Shown one piece after another: positions 8,180-17,792 of a stretch of 53,388 nucleotides of DNA. A program made the position numbers and the translations under genes. The first letter of the stretch is position 1. Every line of letters starts with the position of its first letter. The stretch comes from Acidobacteriaceae bacterium (GTDB lineage Bacteria; Acidobacteriota; Terriglobia; Terriglobales; Acidobacteriaceae). The DNA lies in contig PLHW01000055.1 in NCBI GenBank assembly GCA_003139095.1, positions 1-53,388 on the forward strand, in the 5' to 3' direction. Under the pieces are notes generated by a model, which worked only from the letters and a program-made list of their open reading frames with translations, was not told the origin of the DNA and did no database searches.

Positions 8180-8971
8180 ATGAACTCACGAGAACTCATG
8201 GCGCTGGAAGAAAGTCTGGGACACCACTTCGGGCGCCGCGAGTTGCTCGAACAGGCGCTCACTCACAGCTCGCAGGCGCGCGAAGTCGCCGCGTCCGGAG
8301 CATCCAACACACTGCCGGGACGCGGCGATAACGAGTTGCTTGAGTTCCTGGGCGACGCCGTGCTGGGCCTGGTTACGAGCGAGGCGTTATTTCATCGCTT
8401 TCCCGAGTTTCACGAAGGGCAGCTTTCCAAGCTGCGCGCACATCTAGTCGGGCAGCGGCATCTGTTGCATGTGGCCGAGGAGTTACACATTGGCGATTAC
8501 ATGCGCCTGGGCCGCGGCGAAGAAAAAAGCGGCGGCCGAAGCAAGGCCAGCCTTCTGGTCGATTCGCTCGAAGCAATTCTGGCGGCGCTTTATCTGGATG
8601 GCGGCTGGCAGGTGGCGCGGGATTTCATCGTGCGGGCGATCGTCGCGCCCGAACTGGCGCACATGAATCTTGAGACCACCGCGATGCCGGTGATGGATTT
8701 TAAGTCGGCATTGCAGGAGGCGTTGCAAGCCACTGGGCGCGCGCAACCGGTTTACGTGCTCGTGAAGGAAGAAGGGCCCGAGCACCGCAAGACTTTCACC
8801 GTGGAGGCGCGATTGTCGGAATCCGACGCCGCGCAATTCGTGGGACGCGCCCAGGGAGCTACCAAAAAGCGCGCGGAGCAGGAGGCGGCGCGCCAGGTGT
8901 TAGAACATCTCGCGGCATCACCGATTCCGCGCCCCGGAATTGGCGCGAAAAGTGGCGGCGCCGAATCGTAG
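8180..8971 (+). CDS. rnc: Ribonuclease III
   Basis: 263 residues, near family length. It cleaves double-stranded RNA in rRNA and mRNA processing. The signature NELLEFLGDAVLG lies at 51-63, with Glu55 and Asp59 matching the metal site, and Asp128/Glu131 in LLVDSLEAILAALYLDGG complete it. A double-stranded RNA-binding domain occupies about 170-245 (DFKSALQEALQATG, GATKKRAEQEAARQVLEHL). An insert of about 10 residues (ASGASNTLPG) precedes the signature. ATG 8180 is 37 bases after the TPR gene, so co-transcription is plausible. Confidence 0.96.
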   Translation: MNSRELMALEESLGHHFGRRELLEQALTHSSQAREVAASGASNTLPGRGDNELLEFLGDAVLGLVTSEALFHRFPEFHEGQLSKLRAHLVGQRHLLHVAEELHIGDYMRLGRGEEKSGGRSKASLLVDSLEAILAALYLDGGWQVARDFIVRAIVAPELAHMNLETTAMPVMDFKSALQEALQATGRAQPVYVLVKEEGPEHRKTFTVEARLSESDAAQFVGRAQGATKKRAEQEAARQVLEHLAASPIPRPGIGAKSGGAES

Positions 8972-9023
8972 TGCTCTCGTTGAGGGAATCGCGCTATCAT
9001 GATGGGCAACTGCGGGGGATGGC

Positions 9024-9923
9024 ATGGAGATATCGGCTCGACGCAAACCGGAGCCTGAGCTTGGCACTTGCGAGATCATCCGCAGCGCGCTGAACAATCT
9101 CGCTTACTTCAATCTGTTTTTGCCCAATCTGACCGAAGAAGGGCAGCGTTTACTCGCCGAGGCGGGCATCGTGGGAGCCGAGCAGTGCGCCGAGTTTCAA
9201 CAGATTCTCAACCTGGCGGCCATTGGAGCGGCGCAGCAGAACCCGTGTACGCAGGCGGTCCAGGAATTTACTTTGCAGCAACAGGTCGAAACCGCCCGCC
9301 AGCAGCTCGAACTGACCAAGACCCAACTGAAGCAGCAAGTGGAACTGGTTAGCGGCGACAAAGAACGCTTCAACGAGACCATGCGCGTCATTAAAGCGAT
9401 GAAGGACGGCTTGAGAAAAACCATCGAACAGATCGATCGCGCATTCACCTACACCATGTGGATGTACATCCTATCGTTCGTCATGGGCCTGGCATTGATG
9501 GTCGCCGCCATCTGGTCCGCTTTCTACGGAAAAAGTCTGCTGACGCTGGTGCTGGGAGGGTTTGGGACCGCCAACACTCTCACGTTCTTTTTCACTCGTC
9601 CGCCGGAACGGCTGCAGAGCAGCCGCGCCAGCCTGGCCCAATTACAGATTGCACTGCTGGCATGGTTTACCGACTTTTTCAATCAGAATGCGCTGATGGT
9701 GCAGGAGAATTCGTATCAGGTGAAGGCCGGGAAACTCGACAAGGCGCCTTTTGCCGAGATCTCAGAAACCATCATCGACCACACCGAAAAGATGATGATC
9801 ATGCTGCAAAAGTACTGTAAGCTGGTAGAAAATCCAGTGGAACAGGAAGACTCCGAACCGCTTGCTGTCGCAACCAAATCGACTCCATCGGCGGAAGCCG
9901 AGACCGCACCTCGCAAAGAATGA
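9024..9923 (+). CDS. Two-TM membrane protein with coiled coil, function unknown
   Basis: 299 residues with no signal peptide. A coiled coil at about 85-140 (QQQVETARQQLELTKTQLKQ) leads into two TM helices at about 146-170 (TMWMYILSFVMGLALMVAAI) and 175-195. After the second helix comes FFTRPPERLQSSRASLAQLQ and ALLAWFTDFFN. This arrangement, two TM helices then a conserved R/P-rich motif and a helical LAQLQ segment, reminds me of the TRADD-N-associated two-TM domain found in putative bacterial signalling or conflict proteins; that resemblance is from memory and uncertain. Both termini should be cytoplasmic. It starts 52 bases after rnc. Confidence 0.65.
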   Translation: MEISARRKPEPELGTCEIIRSALNNLAYFNLFLPNLTEEGQRLLAEAGIVGAEQCAEFQQILNLAAIGAAQQNPCTQAVQEFTLQQQVETARQQLELTKTQLKQQVELVSGDKERFNETMRVIKAMKDGLRKTIEQIDRAFTYTMWMYILSFVMGLALMVAAIWSAFYGKSLLTLVLGGFGTANTLTFFFTRPPERLQSSRASLAQLQIALLAWFTDFFNQNALMVQENSYQVKAGKLDKAPFAEISETIIDHTEKMMIMLQKYCKLVENPVEQEDSEPLAVATKSTPSAEAETAPRKE

Positions 9924-10051
9924 CGCGGCACCGCGTGCGGCTCTGACCCGGAAAACTCTGGTGCGTCCGCATTTTGACGGCACGCCATCTCCCATAGAAG
10001 GTTGCCTCGCGTGAGCATGCCCTCGCCTATCTTCTCGGTCACGGTCTAGCG

Positions 10052-10801
10052 ATGTCCTGGAGCGAAAAAATGTTGACCGGCGACTGGCCTGCGACGCTGC
10101 AATCGATCGCGGGCACGGTGGCCATCGCCATTTTCGTCGTCACGTTTATCGCGCAGGCTTTCACCATTCCCTCCGAATCCATGGAGCAGACGCTGCTGAT
10201 CGGCGACTACCTGCTGGTGGATAAGCTTTGCTATGGGAACGGTACCTTCGCGAGCCGGTTGCTGCCGTATCGCAAAATTCAGCGCGGCGATGTCGTCGTC
10301 TTCCACTACCCCATCAATCCTGCGCTTCACTTTGTGAAGCGCGTGATCGCTGTGCCGGGCGATCGCATCCGCATGGTCAACAAGCAGGTCTTTATTAATG
10401 GAGTTTTGCAGACCGAGAGTTTTACGCAATTCGTCACCCGGCTTCGCAATCCCTATCGCGACGATTTCCCGCGCACCGATTCTCCCGATTATGGCGTCGA
10501 TGCCCGGTGGTGGAAGCAAATGCCAAAGCTCGTGGAAGACCATCAGTTGATCGTGCCGGAGGAAAATTATTTTGTTTTGGGCGATAATCGCGACGACAGC
10601 GATGACAGCCGATACTGGGGATTCGTTCCGCGCGAAAACGTCATCGGCAGGCCGCTTTTGATTTACTGGTCATCGTCCAATCCGGTGAATGACCTGACGA
10701 GTACGCCGACCGCGGGTGATAGACTTTATCACCTTGCATACGCGGTTACGCATCTATTTCAAACGACGCGCTGGAGCCGGACTTTCCGGCTGGTGCGTTG
10801 A
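10052..10801 (+). CDS. lepB: Signal peptidase I (first of three tandem copies)
   Basis: 249 residues. It cleaves signal peptides from exported proteins at the outer face of the inner membrane. One TM helix (about 18-38) is followed by the catalytic Ser43 in IPSESMEQTL and catalytic Lys96 in HFVKRVIAVPGDRI; box E is FVLGDNRDDSDDSRYWGFVP. The C-terminus ends TRWSRTFRLVR, a tail shared by all three copies. It is the most divergent of the three. The start is the first Met that leaves a short cytoplasmic N-terminus; the SD is weak. Confidence 0.93.
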   Translation: MSWSEKMLTGDWPATLQSIAGTVAIAIFVVTFIAQAFTIPSESMEQTLLIGDYLLVDKLCYGNGTFASRLLPYRKIQRGDVVVFHYPINPALHFVKRVIAVPGDRIRMVNKQVFINGVLQTESFTQFVTRLRNPYRDDFPRTDSPDYGVDARWWKQMPKLVEDHQLIVPEENYFVLGDNRDDSDDSRYWGFVPRENVIGRPLLIYWSSSNPVNDLTSTPTAGDRLYHLAYAVTHLFQTTRWSRTFRLVR

Positions 10802-10855
10802 GAATTTAACTGCTCTGAGCCTGCATAATAGCGACCGCTCCGGTTAGAATTTTTA

Positions 10856-11647
10856 GTGACGGATAACCACGTGCCCGACGACGAAAAGCAAATCGCGCAA
10901 GACGAGAATCCGCCCGAGACCGCGGTCGAGTTTCTGGCCTCCCTCGCAGGACTGCTGGCCACGGTCCTGTTCATCATGACGTTCGTCTTCCAGACCTTTG
11001 CCATCCCATCCAGTTCGATGGAGAATACGCTCCTCATCGGCGACCATGTACTGGTGGATCGCGAGCAGTTCGCTCCGCCGACGCGATGGGCCGGACCTTT
11101 GCTTCCCTACCACGATCTGAAGCGCGGCGATATTGCCGTGTTCCTGTCTCCCGAACAGCCGGGACTTTTTCTCGTCAAGCGCATCATCGGCATTCCCGGC
11201 GACCGCATTCACCTGAAGGACGATGTGGTCTACCGCAACGGCGAAAAGCTGGATGAGCCTTACGTCAAGCACGCCGAAGGCGCGGGCTACAATCCTTACA
11301 CCGAGGATTTTCCCTCTATTGCTCCTGGGCGACTCTACGGCGTGCGCAACGATGCATGGCGCGAAGAAATGCCTTCGCATCTGGCAGGCGGCGACATTGT
11401 CGTGCCCCCCAACAGCTACTTCGCCATGGGCGACAACCGCGATGTGAGCTATGACAGCCGCTTCTGGGGCTTTGTCCCGCGTGCCAATCTCATTGGCCGT
11501 CCTTTATTCATCTACTGGTCGTTTATTACGCCGCCCGACGAATACGAAATGCGCGGCCTGGGTGATCGCGCTCAAACCATGGTGCATACCATCCTGCACT
11601 TTTTCGACGAAACCCGCTGGTCACGCACCCTGCGGATTGTTCGGTAG
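10856..11647 (+). CDS. lepB: Signal peptidase I (second tandem copy)
   Basis: 263 residues from GTG 10856 (a GTG at 10871 is also possible). A TM helix at about 30-48 is followed by Ser54 in IPSSSMENTL and Lys108 in LFLVKRIIGIPGDRI; the substrate-pocket box FAMGDNRDVSYDSRFWGFVP is intact. It is strongly similar to the third copy throughout, including the C-terminal DETRWSRTLRIVR, which indicates a recent duplication relative to the first copy. The gene starts 54 bases after copy one and ends 33 bases before copy three. Confidence 0.94.
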   Translation: MTDNHVPDDEKQIAQDENPPETAVEFLASLAGLLATVLFIMTFVFQTFAIPSSSMENTLLIGDHVLVDREQFAPPTRWAGPLLPYHDLKRGDIAVFLSPEQPGLFLVKRIIGIPGDRIHLKDDVVYRNGEKLDEPYVKHAEGAGYNPYTEDFPSIAPGRLYGVRNDAWREEMPSHLAGGDIVVPPNSYFAMGDNRDVSYDSRFWGFVPRANLIGRPLFIYWSFITPPDEYEMRGLGDRAQTMVHTILHFFDETRWSRTLRIVR

Positions 11648-11680
11648 TGGCTTGCTGCTTCAGAATGGCTAAGACTTAGA

Positions 11681-12502
11681 ATGGCTAAGACCAAGTTATC
11701 CGAAGAACCAAAAATGCCGGTAAAGCAAAAAGAAAAAGAAGTTGCAGAAAAGCCGCGCGAAACCACCATCGAATTTCTGGCGTCGATTGCGGGCGTGCTG
11801 GTAACGGGGCTTTTTATTATCACGTTTGTCCTCCAGGCGTTTGAAATTCCCTCCAGTTCCATGGAGGACACACTCCTGATCGGCGACCACGTATTTGTAA
11901 ACCGCGAGCAATTCGCCGCGCCCACGCATTGGCTGGGCCCGCTGATGCCCTATCGCGATCCTCAGCGCGGCGACATTGTGGTTTTCCTTTCGCCCGCCGA
12001 GCACGGGTTGTTTGTCGTGAAGCGCATCATCGGCATTCCCGGCGACCGCATTCACCTGCGCGATGACGCGGTCTACCGCAACGGGCAAAAACTCGACGAA
12101 CCCTACGCGGTCCACAAGAAAGACCCCACCGATCCTTACTCCGAGCGGCGTCCATACCGCGCCAATTTCCCCTCCGTTTCACCCTCGAACGTTGACAGCC
12201 TGGCCCCGGACTGGGAGGCCGAACTGAGCTCGCATATTGAGGGTCAGGATCTGGTCGTGCCCCCCAACAGCTATTTCGCCATGGGCGACAATCGCGATGT
12301 GAGCTATGACAGCCGCTACTGGGGCTTCATTCCGCGGCGAAATATCATCGGCCGCCCCATGTTCATCTACTGGTCGTTCATCACGCCGCCCGACCAATAC
12401 CAGATGCGCAGCGCGGGCGAGCGCCTGGGATTTGTTGCGCACATCGTCATTCACTTCTTCGATGAGACGCGCTGGTCGCGCACTCTGCGGATTGTAAAGT
12501 GA
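11681..12502 (+). CDS. lepB: Signal peptidase I (third tandem copy)
   Basis: 273 residues. The N-terminus is longer and Lys/Glu-rich (KMPVKQKEKEVAEKP). A TM helix at about 35-54 is followed by Ser60 in IPSSSMEDTL and Lys114 in VVKRIIGIPGDRI; FAMGDNRDVSYDSRYWGF is intact. The start region is locally duplicated: ATG GCT AAG ACT TAG (11665-11679) immediately precedes ATG GCT AAG ACC (11681), so a four-codon ORF sits in front of the gene. The stop overlaps the next gene's GTG by 4 bases, coupling it to the AsmA-like protein. Confidence 0.94.
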   Translation: MAKTKLSEEPKMPVKQKEKEVAEKPRETTIEFLASIAGVLVTGLFIITFVLQAFEIPSSSMEDTLLIGDHVFVNREQFAAPTHWLGPLMPYRDPQRGDIVVFLSPAEHGLFVVKRIIGIPGDRIHLRDDAVYRNGQKLDEPYAVHKKDPTDPYSERRPYRANFPSVSPSNVDSLAPDWEAELSSHIEGQDLVVPPNSYFAMGDNRDVSYDSRYWGFIPRRNIIGRPMFIYWSFITPPDQYQMRSAGERLGFVAHIVIHFFDETRWSRTLRIVK

Positions 12503-15165
12503 AGTTCTGGCGTTCCAAGGGCGGGCTGGCTGCGATTGCGGCGCTCCTGCTGATCCTGTTCGTTTACCGTCCCGGCGTGCACCGACTCAGCAATCGAATT
12601 GCGAACTCCATCGGATCCGCGCTCGGACGCCGCGTTGCAATCGACAATGTGCGCCTGCGCGTTCTGCCCCGGCCGGGCTTCGATCTGGAAGGCCTCGTCA
12701 TCTATGACGATCCCGCTTACAGCGCCGAGCCGATGATTCGCGCGCAAGATGTGACCGCCGCGATTCGTTTGCGTTCGCTGCTGCGCGGACGGATCGAAAT
12801 CGCGACCCTGAGCGCGACCGAACCCAGCATCAACATTGTGCGCAACCAGGCTGGCCGCTGGAACCTTACCGCCTTGCTGGAGCGCAATGCCCAAATCCCG
12901 GCGGCTCCGACCCAGAAGACTCTGTCCGAGCGCCGACCCGCATTTCCGTACCTCGAGGCAACCAGCGCGCGCATCAATTTCAAAATCGGTGCGGAAAAGA
13001 AATCGTACACGCTGATCGACGCCGACGTCGCGCTCTGGCAGGAATCCGAAAATACCTGGGGCGCTCGCATGAAGGCGCAGCCCGTGCGCACGGACTTTAA
13101 CCTCACCGATACCGGAAGATTGCAGATGAACGCCGCCTGGCAGCGCTCGACAAACCTGCGCCAGACACCGCTGCGCGTCAGCATTGCGTGGCAAAACGGT
13201 CAGCTCGGGCAAATCACGCAGTTGCTGACCGGCCTTGATCGCGGTTGGCGCGGCGGCCTCAGCTTCACGGCGGATTTGTCCGGTACGCCCGACGCGCTCG
13301 CAGTGGAAAGCCGAGTCTCCGTTGCCGGATTTCGCCGCTATGACATCGTCGACAGCCGCATCGTAAACCTCGCAACCCACTGCACCGGGAATTACGGTGA
13401 GACCCGGCAAGCCCTGACCGATCTGGTTTGCGAATCTCCCGTGCAGGAGGGCATGATTCGCGTGCGTGGCACGATCGGCGCGGGCGCGGCTGAGAACTCA
13501 GCGCCGGATCGTTCTTCGACGCACAACAATCCTCCCGTGCGCAATCGTGTTTCTGCCCGCGATCCTCAACGCCCGATTCCGCCGGTCAATCGTACTCCGG
13601 CATACGATCTCACCTTGAGCGCCGAGAAAATTCCTCTCGCCTCTCTGCTCGCGTTGGTGCATCAGGCCAAACAGCAACTCCCTCCCGATCTCACGGCAAC
13701 CGGATTGCTCGATGCCGAATTTCACGCCGTGAGCGATGGCTCTCGGCCGCCCGACGTGAGCGGTAATGGCGCCGCCAAAGATGTGCAGCTTCTCGCGAAC
13801 GGCGGAAAAGACGCGGTCGCTCTCGGCGACATTCCCCTGGCTCTGATCCCGGATTCCGGCTGTTGCCAATCGCGCGCCGCGAGTTCGAAGCGGGCCACGA
13901 AAACACCCGGGGATACGCAAGCCAGGGAAGCGGAGCCGGCCGCCGCCCATCTGCGGATTGGACCCGCGACCTTGCGGGTGAACACCTCTGCGCCCTTGAA
14001 TACCGCGGGATGGTTGTCGGCGAGCGATTATAGTTTCTTCCTGCGCGGCGACATCGCATTGAAAAACCTCTTTCGCCTGGAGAGCGTTCTTGGCTTGCCG
14101 TCGGTGCGTCCGGCGGCCGACGGCGATGCGCGGCTGGACCTGAGCATTTCCGGCGCGTGGAAAGGGTTGGCCGCTCCCAACGCGCTCGGCACGGCCCAAC
14201 TCCGCAATATTCGCGCTGAGACGCGCGGCCTGAACACGCCGATAGAGATCTCATCGGCAACCGTTCTCCTCGCTCCCGATGTTTTCTCGCTCCAGAAAAT
14301 ATCCGCGCAAACCGGCGTCACGAATTGGACCGGCTCGGTGACGGCCCCTCGCCACTGCGCTCCCTCCTGCCTGTTTGATTTCGATCTCACTGCCGACCAG
14401 CTTTCCAGCGACGATCTGGCCGGGTGGTTCACGGCGCATCCTGCGAAACACCCGTGGTACCGGCTTCTCAGTTCAAGCTCGCAGCAAGGGCCTTCCCCGC
14501 TCCTCCCACTTCAGGCGCGGGGCAGCTTGCATGTTGCGCAGCTTGCGCTCAAAAAATTCGTCGCCACACAGGTGAGCGCGCGCGTGAGCCTGGATCGCGG
14601 TAAAATCGCGCTCACAAATCTGCACGCCGCAATTATGCAAGGCACGCACCAAGGCAGCTGGACAGTGGATGCATCAAGCTGGCCGCTGAAGTACCGTGGC
14701 GACGGCGCGCTGCAAGGCATTTCGCTCGCGCAACTGAGCATGCTGATGAACGACGCCTGGATAGCCGGCAATCTTGACGGCACCTTCGAAGTCGAAACGT
14801 CTGGAGAGAATTTTCCCGAGCTGCTCGCCAACAGCGCCGGCAATCTTCGCTTCGCCATGCATAACGGCAGCCTCGCTCACATGCAGATTCCCGGCGCACC
14901 GGGGCCGATGCCCGTCCATCGCTTCGTCGGAACTCTCCAGGCAAAGAGCGGTGTGTGGAAGCTTGCCGATGGCCGGCTGGAATCGCGCGACGGCCTCTAC
15001 GAAGTGAGCGGAACCGCCGCGCCGAAAGCCATTCATTTTGTGCTCACGCGGGGCGACGAGCAATCGTGGAACGTGACGGGCACGTTGATAAAGCCTGCAA
15101 TCACTCCGACAGGCGAAGAGATCAGCCGCACCGAAGCCGGCGCGAAAACAGAGATCAAGCCCTAA
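12499..15165 (+). CDS. AsmA-family envelope protein
   Basis: 888 residues from GTG 12499, overlapping the third lepB by 4 bases. It has one N-terminal TM helix (GGLAAIAALLLILFVY) and the AsmA N-terminal motif LGRRVAIDNVRLRVLPRPGF followed by EGLVIYDDP. The C-terminal region (about 690-850; LSMLMNDAWIAGNLDGTFEV, VHRFVGTLQAKSGVWKLADG) fits the AsmA/DUF748 beta-rich repeat that can form a lipid-conducting groove in the periplasm. The middle has Pro/Ser-rich insertions. Inferred role: lipid transport or outer-membrane homeostasis, plausibly coordinated with the signal peptidases by operon. Confidence 0.85.
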   Translation: MKFWRSKGGLAAIAALLLILFVYRPGVHRLSNRIANSIGSALGRRVAIDNVRLRVLPRPGFDLEGLVIYDDPAYSAEPMIRAQDVTAAIRLRSLLRGRIEIATLSATEPSINIVRNQAGRWNLTALLERNAQIPAAPTQKTLSERRPAFPYLEATSARINFKIGAEKKSYTLIDADVALWQESENTWGARMKAQPVRTDFNLTDTGRLQMNAAWQRSTNLRQTPLRVSIAWQNGQLGQITQLLTGLDRGWRGGLSFTADLSGTPDALAVESRVSVAGFRRYDIVDSRIVNLATHCTGNYGETRQALTDLVCESPVQEGMIRVRGTIGAGAAENSAPDRSSTHNNPPVRNRVSARDPQRPIPPVNRTPAYDLTLSAEKIPLASLLALVHQAKQQLPPDLTATGLLDAEFHAVSDGSRPPDVSGNGAAKDVQLLANGGKDAVALGDIPLALIPDSGCCQSRAASSKRATKTPGDTQAREAEPAAAHLRIGPATLRVNTSAPLNTAGWLSASDYSFFLRGDIALKNLFRLESVLGLPSVRPAADGDARLDLSISGAWKGLAAPNALGTAQLRNIRAETRGLNTPIEISSATVLLAPDVFSLQKISAQTGVTNWTGSVTAPRHCAPSCLFDFDLTADQLSSDDLAGWFTAHPAKHPWYRLLSSSSQQGPSPLLPLQARGSLHVAQLALKKFVATQVSARVSLDRGKIALTNLHAAIMQGTHQGSWTVDASSWPLKYRGDGALQGISLAQLSMLMNDAWIAGNLDGTFEVETSGENFPELLANSAGNLRFAMHNGSLAHMQIPGAPGPMPVHRFVGTLQAKSGVWKLADGRLESRDGLYEVSGTAAPKAIHFVLTRGDEQSWNVTGTLIKPAITPTGEEISRTEAGAKTEIKP

Positions 15166-15197
15166 CGCCAGCCATCCATGCGCACACACAGCAAACG

Positions 15198-17792
15198 CTA
15201 CCGCGGCTGCAACGTCATCTCGTGCGTTCGGTGCCGCTCCACGGCCGCCGCCGAAAAGGGCAACGCAAATGTCGACCCTTCGTACCACGCTGCCCACTGG
15301 TCCATGTAATGTGGACTGAGAAAAACTCCACTCTCTCCCGTCACCACATTCAGCGTGCTGTCATCAAAATCGGCAAAATTCCACGTCAACCGTTCTGACG
15401 GCCCAAAGTGACGGCCCGCAGCCTTCACCGTGTAGGAGTCGCCGCTCTGCGCATGTGATCCGGGTCCGGTCAATCGCCCGATCAGCGGCAATTGCCCCAG
15501 CACCGGATGATCGATCTCCACAGGAAAAGTCTTTCCCCATTTCCATTGCGCGAGGTCGGCAGGAGCGTCGCTCTGCTTCAGCGCGCTCTCCACCGCAGCC
15601 GTCAGCAGCGCACCATAATCCGAGTAGCCCGGCGGCAGCCACCGCGCCGGCTGCTTGCTGAGCACATTCTCAAGCCAGACCGTCGACATGTCCCAGCGAT
15701 AGCGTTTCCAGTTCAACGCGCCATCATCTTTGACTTTTGCGGCGCTTGCCGCCGCGCCGGAAGCCTTGGTGGTCGCGCCTTTCGACGCATCGTCCGGCGC
15801 CGCTCCCAACTTCGGCTCCAGCAGCATCCTCACCAACTCCATGCGCGCTTTTGTCTCGATCGTGGGCGCCGGAGAATCCGCCGACATTCGCCCATCCCAA
15901 TCGCGCAAAATATCCGCCGCGCGTTTCGCCCGGTCCGACAGCTTCGGCGCGTGATCGAGCGCATAGACAAACTTGTCGGCGCAAAGCCGGTCGAACGTCG
16001 ACGAAATATCCATTTGCAGCGCCAGCATATCCGCGGACGAAAATTTTTTCCCCGACTCCAGCACGCGATCGATTCGATCCGTTCGCCAGGGCGCGGCCCA
16101 ATCCGTGCTGATCGAATATTTGTAATTGTCGGGCACAACTCGCCCATTCGCCGTCGCAAGAATTCCGTCCGGCGGATCGTAAACGCGCGGCATCTCGTCG
16201 AACGGAATATATCCCTTCCACTCGTGCGCGTCGTCCGCGCCGTTCACCGGCAGCGCGCCGTCGCCCGCGCGAATCGGCACATGCCCCGTCGCCTGGTAGC
16301 CGATGTTTCCGTCGACATCCGCATACACCACATTCTGTCCGGGCGCGTCCAGCTTCGAAAATGCGGCGCGAAAACTATCCCAGCTATCCGCCGCGTTCAC
16401 GTCGTACAAAGGCAGACTGATTCCGTCATGCAGCGTCCAGCGCAGCGCAATCGGGCGCGTCTCCCCCGGAATCAGATCCGTAATAATCGGCCCGTGCCGC
16501 GTCGTCACCACGTCCAGCCTCACATCCGGCTTGCCCTTGACGTGAATGATCTCCGGCCGATGTTGCGCGTCCACCCATCCCGCCGGCGTTTTGTATTGCC
16601 CCTGCGCGTTGAACTCCTCGATGTAATCGTCTTCCACCGTCGGCCCAAGATTCGTAAATCCCCACCCGATGCGCGCATTGTGCCCAACGACCACGAACGG
16701 CACGCCCGGCAACGTAACTCCCGCCACATCGAAGGCGCCGCTTTTCAAATGGAGTTCGAACCACATGTTCGGCATCTGATGCTCAAGGTGCATATCGTTG
16801 GAGAGCAGCGGCCGGCCCGTCGTCGTATGCGCCCCCGAAACCACCCAGTTGTTAGAGCCCGGTCGAAACGTCTCCAGGTCCAGATCTTGATCCGGCAATA
16901 AATCACGCACCAATAAACTCGCTCGTTCGCCTGCCGAAACGACGCTGCGCGGCAGAGACGAGACCTGCGCGGGCTCATCCGGTTGGGCCGAAGTAATATG
17001 CGTCGGGTCGCCCTCCGGATCTACGTCATCATCGTCGTCATCGTCGCTGTCGCCGCTCTGCGCCGGTTCTTCATCGATCCCGCGCCGCTCCATCGGCGGA
17101 CGATCCCGCCACGACGAATTCACATACAGGTCGGCGGTCAATTCCGGCCCGATCTTCGCCAGAATTTTCTCTCGCGTCAACGCCCGCTGATAACTGTAGT
17201 GATTCAGAAACTGCACCAGCCGCGCGCCCACCAGAATCGAATCGGTCACTGTCCACGGCTTTGGCTGGTACTTCATCAGGCGAAACTCCAGCGGCAGCCG
17301 GTCGCGATGCGCTTCCATGAACGCATTTACGCCCCGCGTGTATGCCTCCAGATAGGACCTGTCCCGCGCGGATAAATTTTTCTCTGCCTTCAGCGAGTAG
17401 TTGCGCAATCCCAGGATGCGCTGCTCGCGGTCCACTTCGAGCGTTTCCTCGCCCACCACTTCTGACAAGTCGCCCGCCGCCGCACGCCGCAAAATATCCA
17501 TCTGCCACAGCCGGTCCTGCGCCGTCACGTAGCCCTGCGCGAAAAACAAGTCCTCCAGCGTGCCCGCCTCAATCGTGGGCACGCCCTGCTCGTTGCGCAC
17601 CACGCGCACCTTCGCGGAAATCCCCGGCACGGCAACGCTGCCATCGAGCTGCGGCAGCGCCGAACGCGCAATCCACCACGCCCACGCCGCCGCGCCCGCA
17701 ATCGCGAGCAGAAGAAGAAGAACGATGACGGAAACGACCCGCGACAGCCCGCCCCTGGAGCGGATTTCAGGTGTACTGGCAATCGTTGACAT
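15198..17792 (-). CDS. Penicillin acylase (S45) family Ntn-hydrolase
   Basis: 864 residues. A TM or signal anchor at about 18-40 is followed by the alpha chain (PGISAKVRVVRNEQGVPTIE, AQGYVTAQDRLWQMDILRR), a linker, and the beta chain beginning at Ser313 of GSNNWVVSG, which after autocleavage is the nucleophile. GRPLLSNDMHLEHQMPNMWF and the Asn in GYQATGHVPIRAGDG also fit the family. The linker before Ser313 holds an unusual Asp run (residues about 249-259). The family hydrolyses amides, including beta-lactam side chains and acyl-homoserine lactones; the substrate here cannot be told. It converges with the AsmA gene and is divergent from the Fur-family gene. Confidence 0.92.
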   Translation of the reverse strand: MSTIASTPEIRSRGGLSRVVSVIVLLLLLAIAGAAAWAWWIARSALPQLDGSVAVPGISAKVRVVRNEQGVPTIEAGTLEDLFFAQGYVTAQDRLWQMDILRRAAAGDLSEVVGEETLEVDREQRILGLRNYSLKAEKNLSARDRSYLEAYTRGVNAFMEAHRDRLPLEFRLMKYQPKPWTVTDSILVGARLVQFLNHYSYQRALTREKILAKIGPELTADLYVNSSWRDRPPMERRGIDEEPAQSGDSDDDDDDDVDPEGDPTHITSAQPDEPAQVSSLPRSVVSAGERASLLVRDLLPDQDLDLETFRPGSNNWVVSGAHTTTGRPLLSNDMHLEHQMPNMWFELHLKSGAFDVAGVTLPGVPFVVVGHNARIGWGFTNLGPTVEDDYIEEFNAQGQYKTPAGWVDAQHRPEIIHVKGKPDVRLDVVTTRHGPIITDLIPGETRPIALRWTLHDGISLPLYDVNAADSWDSFRAAFSKLDAPGQNVVYADVDGNIGYQATGHVPIRAGDGALPVNGADDAHEWKGYIPFDEMPRVYDPPDGILATANGRVVPDNYKYSISTDWAAPWRTDRIDRVLESGKKFSSADMLALQMDISSTFDRLCADKFVYALDHAPKLSDRAKRAADILRDWDGRMSADSPAPTIETKARMELVRMLLEPKLGAAPDDASKGATTKASGAAASAAKVKDDGALNWKRYRWDMSTVWLENVLSKQPARWLPPGYSDYGALLTAAVESALKQSDAPADLAQWKWGKTFPVEIDHPVLGQLPLIGRLTGPGSHAQSGDSYTVKAAGRHFGPSERLTWNFADFDDSTLNVVTGESGVFLSPHYMDQWAAWYEGSTFALPFSAAAVERHRTHEMTLQPR

